DNA from: Chrysoperla carnea
Taxonomy: Eukaryota > Arthropoda > Insecta > Neuroptera > Chrysopidae
DNA: 64,000 nucleotides
Assembly (NCBI RefSeq): GCF_905475395.1
Contig: NC_058340.1
Coordinates: 211,501-275,500 of the forward strand
Direction: 5' to 3'
The stretch's first letter is position 1. Each line of letters begins with the position of its first letter. The notes beneath the pieces were generated by a model. That model ran no database searches. It had not been told where the DNA came from and was given only the letters and a program-made list of their open reading frames with translations. Both the position numbers and the translations under genes were made by a program. Shown piece after piece: positions 49,901 through 61,700 of this stretch.

Positions 49901-51570
49901 GTCTCCAATTTCGCCCGAACTTTGTATAACAGGTAATTTTGAGCCAAAAAATACAAAAATCATATTCATTTGATGATTCGATTATTAGTTTTTGAGAAAA
50001 TTGCACTTTTCGTTAAATTTTTGCCGATATTTTGGAAACTGAGCATCGAATCGTCAAATGAACACGATTTTCGTATTTTCCAGGTTGAAATTAGTCTAGA
50101 AAATGATTTTTATCCAAATCGGAGCGAATCTGTTGACTCGATTTTTTTAATTTTCTGAGGCCGACCCCCCCTTTGAAAAAATTCGAAAAATCGAAAGTAA
50201 TTTTATGCCTCCAATTTCGCCCGAACTTTGTATAACAGGTAATTTTGAGCCAAAAAATACAAAAATCATATTCATTTGATGATTCGATTATTAGTTTTTG
50301 AGAAAATTGCACTTTTCGTTAAATTTTTGCCGATATTTTGGAAACTGAGCATCGAATCGTCAAATGAACACGATTTTCGTATTTTCCAGGTTGAAATTAG
50401 TCTAGAAAATGATTTTTATCCAAATCGGAGCGAATCTGTTGACTCGATTTTTTTAATTTTCTGAGGCCGACCCCCCCTTTGAAAAAATTCGAAAAATCGA
50501 AAGTAATTTTATGCCTCCAATTTCGCCCGAACTTTGTATAACAGGTAATTTTGAGCCAAAAAATACAAAAATCATATTCATTTGATGATTCGATTATTAG
50601 TTTTTGAGAAAATTGCACTTTTCGTTAAATTTTTGCCGATATTTTGGAAACTGAGCATCGAATCGTCAAATGAACACGATTTTCGTATTTTCCAGGTTGA
50701 AATTAGTCTAGAAAATGATTTTTATCCAAATCGGAGCGAATCTGTTGACTCGATTTTTTTAATTTTCTGAGGCCGACCCCCCCTTTGAAAAAATTCGAAA
50801 AATCGAAAGTAATTTTATGCCTCCAATTTCGCCCGAACTTTGTATAACAGGTAATTTTGAGCCAAAAAATACAAAAATCATATTCATTTGATGATTCGAT
50901 TATTAGTTTTTGAGAAAATTGCACTTTTCGTTAAATTTTTGCCGATATTTTGGAAACTGAGCATCGAATCGTCAAATGAACACGATTTTCGTATTTTCCA
51001 GGTTGAAATTAGTCTAGAAAATGATTTTTATCCAAATCGGAGCGAATCTGTTGACTCGATTTTTTTAATTTTCTGAGGCCGACCCCCCCTTTGAAAAAAT
51101 TCGAAAAATCGAAAGTAATTTTATGCCTCCAATTTCGCCCGAACTTTGTATAACAGGTAATTTTGAGCCAAAAAATACAAAAATCATATTCATTTGATGA
51201 TTCGATTATTAGTTTTTGAGAAAATTGCACTTTTCGTTAAATTTTTGCCGATATTTTGGAAACTGAGCATCGAATCATCAAATGAACACGATTTTCGTAT
51301 TTTCCAGGTTGAAATTAGTCTAGAAAATGATTTTTATCCAAATCGGAGCGAATCTGTTGACTCGATTTTTTTAATTTTCTGAGGCCGACCCCCCCTTTGA
51401 AAAAATTCGAAAAATCGAAAGTAATTTTATGCCTCCAATTTCGCCCGAACTTTGTATAACAGGTAATTTTGAGCCAAAAAATACAAAAATCATATTCATT
51501 TGATGATTCGATTATTAGTTTTTGAGAAAATTGCACTTTTCGTTAAATTTTTGCCGATATTTTGGAAACT

Positions 51571-51610
51571 GAGCATCGAATCATCAAATGAATATGATTT
51601 TTGTATTTTC
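51571..51610. repeat. Second satellite unit with converted right arm
   Basis: Four changes from the consensus (51583, 51593, 51595, 51602) make this right arm perfectly complementary to the left-arm consensus over about 33 nt. The preceding unit (51277) and a unit at 54337 carry only the first of the four changes. Confidence 0.85.
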
Positions 51611-52759
51611 CAGGTTGAAATTAGTCTAGAAAATGATTTTTATCCAAATCGGAGCGAATCTGTTGACTCGATTTTTTTAATTTTCTGAGGCCGACCCCCC
51701 CCTTTGAAAAAATTCGAAAAATCGAAAGTAATTTTATGTCTCCAATTTCGCCCGAACTTTGTATAACAGGTAATTTTGAGCCAAAAAATACAAAAATCAT
51801 ATTCATTTGATGATTCGATTATTAGTTTTTGAGAAAATTGCACTTTTCGTTAAATTTTTGCCGATATTTTGGAAACTGAGCATCGAATCGTCAAATGAAC
51901 ACGATTTTCGTATTTTCCAGGTTGAAATTAGTCTAGAAAATGATTTTTATCCAAATCGGAGCGAATCTGTTGACTCGATTTTTTTAATTTTCTGAGGCCG
52001 ACCCCCCCTTTGAAAAAATTCGAAAAATCGAAAGTAATTTTATGCCTCCAATTTCGCCCGAACTTTGTATAACAGGTAATTTTGAGCCAAAAAATACAAA
52101 AATCATATTCATTTGATGATTCGATTATTAGTTTTTGAGAAAATTGCACTTTTCGTTAAATTTTTGCCGATATTTTGGAAACTGAGCATCGAATCGTCAA
52201 ATGAACACGATTTTCGTATTTTCCAGGTTGAAATTAGTCTAGAAAATGATTTTTATCCAAATCGGAGCGAATCTGTTGACTCGATTTTTTTAATTTTCTG
52301 AGGCCGACCCCCCCTTTGAAAAAATTCGAAAAATCGAAAGTAATTTTATGTCTCCAATTTCGCCCGAACTTTGTATAACAGGTAATTTTGAGCCAAAAAA
52401 TACAAAAATCATATTCATTTGATGATTCGATTATTAGTTTTTGAGAAAATTGCACTTTTCGTTAAATTTTTGCCGATATTTTGGAAACTGAGCATCGAAT
52501 CGTCAAATGAACACGATTTTCGTATTTTCCAGGTTGAAATTAGTCTAGAAAATGATTTTTATCCAAATCGGAGCGAATCTGTTGACTCGATTTTTTTAAT
52601 TTTCTGAGGCCGACCCCCCCTTTGAAAAAATTCGAAAAATCGAAAGTAATTTTATGTCTCCAATTTCGCCCGAACTTTGTATAACAGGTAATTTTGAGCC
52701 AAAAAATACAAAAATCATATTCATTTGATGATTCGATTATTAGTTTTTGAGAAAATTGC

Positions 52760-52785
52760 ACTTTTCGTTTAGATATTTTGGAAAC
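52760..52785. repeat. Satellite unit with a short deletion in the hairpin loop
   Basis: The loop reads CTTTTCGTTTAGATATTTTG, lacking about 9-10 bases that include TTTTTGCCG of the consensus. This is the only multi-base deletion noticed in the array; other length differences are single bases in homopolymers. Confidence 0.8.
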
Positions 52786-55700
52786 TGAGCATCGAATCGT
52801 CAAATGAACACGATTTTCGTATTTTCCAGGTTGAAATTAGTCTAGAAAATGATTTTTTATCCAAATCGGGAGCGAATCTGTTGACTCGATTTTTTTAATT
52901 TTCTGAGGCCGACCCCCCCTTTGAAAAAATTCGAAAAATCGAAAGTAATTTTATGCCTCCAATTTCGCTCCGAACTTTGTATAACAGGTAATTTTGAGCC
53001 AAAAAATACAAAAATCATATTCATTTGATGATTCGATTATTAGTTTTTGAGAAAATTGCACTTTTTCGTTAAATTTTTGCCGATATTTTGGAAACTGAGC
53101 ATCGAATCGTCAAATGAACACGATTTTCGTATTTTCCAGGTTGAAATTAGTCTAGAAAATGATTTTTATCCAAATCGGAGCGAATCTGTTGACTCGATTT
53201 TTTTAATTTTCTGAGGCCGACCCCCCCTTTGAAAAAATTCGAAAAATCGAAAGTAATTTTATGCCTCCAATTTCGCCCGAACTTTGTATAACAGGTAATT
53301 TTGAGCCAAAAAATACAAAAATCATATTCATTTGATGATTCGATTATTAGTTTTTGAGAAAAATTGCACTTTTCGTTAAATTTTTGCCGATATTTTGGAA
53401 ACTGAGCATCGAATCGTCAAATGAACACGATTTTCGTATTTTCCAGGTTGAAATTAGTCTAGAAAATGATTTTTATCCAAATCGGAGCGAATCTGTTGAC
53501 TCGATTTTTTTAATTTTCTGAGGCCGACCCCCCCCTTTGAAAAAATTCGAAAAATCGAAAGTAATTTTATGTCTCCAATTTCGCCCGAACTTTGTATAAC
53601 AGGTAATTTTGAGCCAAAAAATACAAAAATCATATTCATTTGATGATTCGATTATTAGTTTTTGAGAAAATTGCACTTTTCGTTAAATTTTTGCCGATAT
53701 TTTGGAAACTGAGCATCGAATCGTCAAATGAACACGATTTTCGTATTTTCCAGGTTGAAATTAGTCTAGAAAATGATTTTTATCCAAATCGGAGCGAATC
53801 TGTTGACTCGATTTTTTTTAATTTTCTGAGGCCGACCCCCCCTTTGAAAAAATTCGAAAAATCGAAAGTAATTTTATGTCTCCAATTTCGCCCGAACTTT
53901 GTATAACAGGTAATTTTGAGCCAAAAAAATACAAAAATCATATTCATTTGATGATTCGATTATTAGTTTTTGAGAAAATTGCACTTTTCGTTAAATTTTT
54001 GCCGATATTTTGGAAACTGAGCATCGAATCGTCAAATGAACACGATTTTCGTATTTTCCAGGTTGAAATTAGTCTAGAAAATGATTTTTATCCAAATCGG
54101 AGCGAATCTGTTGACTCGATTTTTTTAATTTTCTGAGGCCGACCCCCCCTTTGAAAAAATTCGAAAAATCGAAAGTAATTTTATGCCTCCAATTTCGCCC
54201 GAACTTTGTATAACAGGTAATTTTGAGCCAAAAAATACAAAAATCATATTCATTTGATGATTCGATTATTAGTTTTTGAGAAAATTGCACTTTTCGTTAA
54301 ATTTTTGCCGATATTTTGGAAACTGAGCATCGAATCATCAAATGAACACGATTTTCGTATTTTCCAGGTTGAAATTAGTCTAGAAAATGATTTTTATCCA
54401 AATCGGAGCGAATCTGTTGACTCGATTTTTTTAATTTTCTGAGGCCGACCCCCCCTTTGAAAAAATTCGAAAAATCGAAAGTAATTTTATGTCTCCAATT
54501 TCGCCCGAACTTTGTATAACAGGTAATTTTGAGCCAAAAAATACAAAAATCATATTCATTTGATGATTCGATTATTAGTTTTTGAGAAAATTGCACTTTT
54601 CGTTAAATTTTTGCCGATATTTTGGAAACTGAGCATCGAATCGTCAAATGAACACGATTTTCGTATTTTCCAGGTTGAAATTAGTCTAGAAAATGATTTT
54701 TATCCAAATCGGAGCGAATCTGTTGACTCGATTTTTTTAATTTTCTGAGGCCGACCCCCCCTTTGAAAAAATTCGAAAAATCGAAAGTAATTTTATGCCT
54801 CCAATTTCGCCCGAACTTTGTATAACAGGTAATTTTGAGCCAAAAAATACAAAAATCATATTCATTTGATGATTCGATTATTAGTTTTTGAGAAAATTGC
54901 ACTTTTCGTTAAATTTTTGCCGATATTTTGGAAACTGAGCATCGAATCGTCAAATGAACACGATTTTCGTATTTTCCAGGTTGAAATTAGTCTAGAAAAT
55001 GATTTTTATCCAAATCGGGAGCGAATCTGTTGACTCGATTTTTTTAATTTTCTGAGGCCGACCCCCCCTTTGAAAAAATTCGAAAAATCGAAAGTAATTT
55101 TATGCCTCCAATTTCGCCCGAACTTTGTATAACAGGTAATTTTGAGCCAAAAAATACAAAAATCATATTCATTTGATGATTCGATTATTAGTTTTTGAGA
55201 AAATTGCACTTTTCGTTAAATTTTTGCCGATATTTTGGAAACTGAGCATCGAATCGTCAAATGAACACGATTTTCGTATTTTCCAGGTTGAAATTAGTCT
55301 AGAAAATGATTTTTATCCAATCGGAGCGAATCTGTTGACTCGATTTTTTTAATTTTCTGAGGCCGACCCCCCCTTTGAAAAAATTCGAAAAATCGAAAGT
55401 AATTTTATGTCTCCAATTTCGCCCGAACTTTGTATAACAGGTAATTTTGAGCCAAAAAATACAAAAATCATATTCATTTGATGATTCGATTATTAGTTTT
55501 TGAGAAAATTGCACTTTTCGTTAAATTTTTGCCGATATTTTGGAAACTGAGCATCGAATCGTCAAATGAACACGATTTTCGTATTTTCCAGGTTGAAATT
55601 AGTCTAGAAAATGATTTTTATCCAAATCGGAGCGAATCTGTTGACTCGATTTTTTTAATTTTCTGAGGCCGACCCCCCCTTTGAAAAAATTCGAAAAATC

Positions 55701-58700
55701 GAAAGTAATTTTATGCCTCCAATTTCGCCCGAACTTTGTATAACAGGTAATTTTGAGCCAAAAATACAAAAATCATATTCATTTGATGATTCGATTATTA
55801 GTTTTTGAGAAAATTGCACTTTTCGTTAAATTTTTGCCGATATTTTGGAAACTGAGCATCGAATCGTCAAATGAACACGATTTTCGTATTTTCCAGGTTG
55901 AAATTAGTCTAGAAAATGATTTTTATCCAAATCGGAGCGAATCTGTTGACTCGATTTTTTTAATTTTCTGAGGCCGACCCCCCCTTTGAAAAAATTCGAA
56001 AAATCGAAAGTAATTTTATGCCTCCAATTTCGCCCGAACTTTGTATAACAGGTAATTTTGAGCCAAAAAATACAAAAATCATATTCATTTGATGATTCGA
56101 TTATTAGTTTTTGAGAAAATTGCACTTTTCGTTAAATTTTTTGCCGATATTTTGGAAACTGAGCATCGAATCGTCAAATGAACACGATTTTCGTATTTTC
56201 CAGGTTGAAATTAGTCTAGAAAATGATTTTTATCCAAATCGGAGCGAATCTGTTGACTCGATTTTTTTAATTTTCTGAGGCCGACCCCCCCTTTGAAAAA
56301 ATTCGAAAAATCGAAAGTAATTTTATGCCTCCAATTTCGCCCGAACTTTGTATAACAGGTAATTTTGAGCCAAAAAATACAAAAATCATATTCATTTGAT
56401 GATTCGATTATTAGTTTTTGAGAAAATTGCACTTTTCGTTAAATTTTTGCCGATATTTTGGAAACTGAGCATCGAATCGTCAAATGAACACGATTTTCGT
56501 ATTTTCCAGGTTGAAATTAGTCTAGAAAATGATTTTTATCCAAATCGGAGCGAATCTGTTGACTCGATTTTTTTAATTTTCTGAGGCCGACCCCCCCTTT
56601 GAAAAAATTCGAAAAATCGAAAGTAATTTTATGCCTCCAATTTCGCCCGAACTTTGTATAACAGGTAATTTTGAGCCAAAAAATACAAAAATCATATTCA
56701 TTTGATGATTCGATTATTAGTTTTTGAGAAAATTGCACTTTTCGTTAAATTTTTGCCGATATTTTGGAAACTGAGCATCGAATCGTCAAATGAACACGAT
56801 TTTCGTATTTTCCAGGTTGAAATTAGTCTAGAAAATGATTTTTATCCAAATCGGAGCGAATCTGTTGACTCGATTTTTTTAATTTTCTGAGGCCGACCCC
56901 CCCTTTGAAAAAATTCGAAAAATCGAAAGTAATTTTATGTCTCCAATTTCGCCCGAACTTTGTATAACAGGTAATTTTGAGCCAAAAAATACAAAAATCA
57001 TATTCATTTGATGATTCGATTATTAGTTTTTGAGAAAATTGCACTTTTCGTTAAATTTTTGCCGATATTTTGGAAACTGAGCATCGAATCGTCAAATGAA
57101 CACTATTTTCGTATTTTCCAGGTTGAAATTAGTCTAGAAAATGATTTTTATCCAAATCGGAGCGAATCTGTTGACTCGATTTTTTTAATTTTCTGAGGCC
57201 GACCCCCCCTTTGAAAAAATTCGAAAAATCGAAAGTAATTTTATGTCTCCAATTTCGCCCGAACTTTGTATAACAGGTAATTTTGAGCCAAAAAATACAA
57301 AAATCATATTCATTTGATGATTCGATTATTAGTTTTTGAGAAAATTGCACTTTTCGTTAAATTTTTGCCGATATTTTGGAAACTGAGCATCGAATCGTCA
57401 AATGAACACGATTTTCGTATTTTCCAGGTTGAAATTAGTCTAGAAAATGATTTTTATCCAAATCGGAGCGAATCTGTTGACTCGATTTTTTTAATTTTCT
57501 GAGGCCGACCCCCCCTTTGAAAAAATTCGAAAAATCGAAAGTAATTTTATGCCTCCAATTTCGCCCGAACTTTGTATAACAGGTAATTTTGAGCCAAAAA
57601 ATACAAAAATCATATTCATTTGATGATTCGATTATTAGTTTTTGAGAAAATTGCACTTTTCGTTAAATTTTTGCCGATATTTTGGAAACTGAGCATCGAA
57701 TCGTCAAATGAACACGATTTTCGTATTTTCCAGGTTGAAATTAGTCTAGAAAATGATTTTTATCCAAATCGGAGCGAATCTGTTGACTCGATTTTTTTAA
57801 TTTTCTGAGGCCGACCCCCCCTTTGAAAAAATTCGAAAAATCGAAAGTAATTTTATGCCTCCAATTTCGCCCGAACTTTGTATAACAGGTAATTTTGAGC
57901 CAAAAAATACAAAAATCATATTCATTTGATGATTCGATTATTAGTTTTTGAGAAAATTGCACTTTTCGTTAAATTTTTGCCGATATTTTGGAAACTGAGC
58001 ATCGAATCGTCAAATGAACACGATTTTCGTATTTTCCAGGTTGAAATTAGTCTAGAAAATGATTTTTATCCAAATCGGAGCGAATCTGTTGACTCGATTT
58101 TTTTAATTTTCTGAGGCCGACCCCCCCTTTGAAAAAATTCGAAAAATCGAAAGTAATTTTATGTCTCCAATTTCGCCCGAACTTTGTATAACAGGTAATT
58201 TTGAGCCAAAAAATACAAAAATCATATTCATTTGATGATTCGATTATTAGTTTTTGAGAAAATTGCACTTTTCGTTAAATTTTTGCCGATATTTTGGAAA
58301 CTGAGCATCGAATCGTCAAATGAACACGATTTTCGTATTTTCCAGGTTGAAATTAGTCTAGAAAATGATTTTTATCCAAATCGGAGCGAATCTGTTGACT
58401 CGATTTTTTTAATTTTCTGAGGCCGACCCCCCCTTTGAAAAAATTCGAAAAATCGAAAGTAATTTTAATGCCTCCAATTTCGCCCGAACTTTGTATAACA
58501 GGTAATTTTGAGCCAAAAAATACAAAAATCATATTCATTTGATGATTCGATTATTAGTTTTTGAGAAAATTGCACTTTTCGTTAAATTTTTGCCGATATT
58601 TTGGAAACTGAGCATCGAATCGTCAAATGAACACGATTTTCGTATTTTCCAGGTTGAAATTAGTCTAGAAAATGATTTTTATCCAAATCGGAGCGAATCT

Positions 58701-61700
58701 GTTGACTCGATTTTTTTAATTTTCTGAGGCCGACCCCCCCTTTGAAAAAATTCGAAAAATCGAAAGTAATTTTATGCCTCCAATTTCGCCCGAACTTTGT
58801 ATAACAGGTAATTTTGAGCCAAAAAATACAAAAAATCATATTCATTTGATGATTCGATTATTAGTTTTTGAGAAAATTGCACTTTTCGTTAAATTTTTGC
58901 CGATATTTTGGAAACTGAGCATCGAATCGTCAAATGAACACGATTTTCGTATTTTCCAGGTTGAAATTAGTCTAGAAAATGATTTTTATCCAAATCGGAG
59001 CGAATCTGTTGACTCGATTTTTTTAATTTTCTGAGGCCGACCCCCCCTTTGAAAAAATTCGAAAAATCGAAAGTAATTTTATGTCTCCAATTTCGCCCGA
59101 ACTTTGTATAACAGGTAATTTTGAGCCAAAAAAATACAAAAATCATATTCATTTGATGATTCGATTATTAGTTTTTGAGAAAATTGCACTTTTCGTTAAA
59201 TTTTTGCCGATATTTTGGAAACTGAGCATCGAATCGTCAAATGAACACGATTTTCGTATTTTCCAGGTTGAAATTAGTCTAGAAAATGATTTTTATCCAA
59301 ATCGGAGCGAATCTGTTGACTCGATTTTTTTAATTTTCTGAGGCCGACCCCCCCTTTGAAAAAATTCGAAAAATCGAAAGTAATTTTATGCCTCCAATTT
59401 CGCCCGAACTTTGTATAACAGGTAATTTTGAGCCAAAAAATACAAAAATCATATTCATTTGATGATTCGATATTAGTTTTTGAGAAAATTGCACTTTTCG
59501 TTAAATTTTTGCCGATATTTTGGAAACTGAGCATCGAATCGTCAAATGAACACGATTTTCGTATTTTCCAGGTTGAAATTAGTCTAGAAAATGATTTTTA
59601 TCCAAATCGGAGCGAATCTGTTGACTCGATTTTTTTAATTTTCTGAGGCCGACCCCCCTTTGAAAAAATTCGAAAAATCGAAAGTAATTTTATGCCTCCA
59701 ATTTCGCCCGAACTTTGTATAACAGGTAATTTTGAGCCAAAAAATACAAAAATCATATTCATTTGATGATTCGATTATTAGTTTTTGAGAAAATTGCACT
59801 TTTCGTTAAATTTTTGCCGATATTTTGGAAACTGAGCATCGAATCGTCAAATGAACACGATTTTCGTATTTTCCAGGTTGAAATTAGTCTAGAAAATGAT
59901 TTTTATCCAAATCGGAGCGAATCTGTTGACTCGATTTTTTTAATTTTCTGAGGCCGACCCCCCCTTTGAAAAAATTCGAAAAATCGAAAGTAATTTTATG
60001 CCTCCCAATTCCCCCCGAACTTTGTATAACAGGTAATTTTGAGCCAAAAAATACAAAAAATCATATTCATTTGATGATTCGATTATTAGTTTTTGAGAAA
60101 ATTGCACTTTTCGTTAAATTTTTGCCGATATTTTGGAAACTGAGCATCGAATCGTCAAATGAACACGATTTTCGTATTTTCCAGGTTGAAATTAGTCTAG
60201 AAAATGATTTTTATCCAAATCGGAGCGAATCTGTTGACTCGATTTTTTTAATTTTCTGAGGCCGACCCCCCCTTGAAAAAATTCGAAAAATCGAAAGTAA
60301 TTTTATGCCTCCAATTTCGCCCGAACTTTGTATAACAGGTAATTTTGAGCCAAAAAATACAAAAATCATATTCATTTGATGATTCGATTATTAGTTTTTG
60401 AGAAAATTGCACTTTTCGTTAAATTTTTGCCGATATTTTGGAAACTGAGCATCGAATCGTCAAATGAACACGATTTTCGTATTTTCCAGGTTGAAATTAG
60501 TCTAGAAAATGATTTTTATCCAAATCGGAGCGAATCTGTTGACTCGATTTTTTTAATTTTCTGAGGCCGACCCCCCCTTTGAAAAAATTCGAAAAATCGA
60601 AAGTAATTTTATGTCTCCAATTTCGCCCGAACTTTGTATAACAGGTAATTTTGAGCCAAAAAATACAAAAATCATATTCATTTGATGATTCGATTATTAG
60701 TTTTTGAGAAAATTGCACTTTTCGTTAAATTTTTGCCGATATTTTGGAAACTGAGCATCGAATCGTCAAATGAACACGATTTTCGTATTTTCCAGGTTGA
60801 AATTAGTCTAGAAAATGATTTTTATCCAAATCGGAGCGAATCTGTTGACTCGATTTTTTTAATTTTCTGAGGCCGACCCCCCCTTTGAAAAAATTCGAAA
60901 AATCGAAAGTAATTTTATGTCTCCAATTTCGCCCGAACTTTGTATAACAGGTAATTTTGAGCCAAAAAATACAAAAATCATATTCATTTGATGATTCGAT
61001 TATTAGTTTTTGAGAAAATTGCACTTTTCGTTAAATTTTTGCCGATATTTTGGAAACTGAGCATCGAATCGTCAAATGAACACGATTTTCGTATTTTCCA
61101 GGTTGAAATTAGTCTAGAAAATGATTTTTATCCAAATCGGAGCGAATCTGTTGACTCGATTTTTTTAATTTTCTGAGGCCGACCCCCCCTTTGAAAAAAT
61201 TCGAAAAATCGAAAGTAATTTTATGCCTCCAATTTCGCCCGAACTTTGTATAACAGGTAATTTTGAGCCAAAAAATACAAAAATCATATTCATTTGATGA
61301 TTCGATTATTAGTTTTTGAGAAAATTGCACTTTTCGTTAAATTTTTGCCGATATTTTGGAAACTGAGCATCGAATCGTCAAATGAACACGATTTTCGTAT
61401 TTTCCAGGTTGAAATTAGTCTAGAAAATGATTTTTATCCAAATCGGAGCGAATCTGTTGACTCGATTTTTTTAATTTTCTGAGGCCGACCCCCCCTTTGA
61501 AAAAATTCGAAAAATCGAAAGTAATTTTATGCCTCCAATTTCGCCCGAACTTTGTATAACAGGTAATTTTGAGCCAAAAAATACAAAAATCATATTCATT
61601 TGATGATTCGATTATTAGTTTTTGAGAAAATTGCACTTTTCGTTAAATTTTTGCCGATATTTTGGAAACTGAGCATCGAATCGTCAAATGAACACGATTT

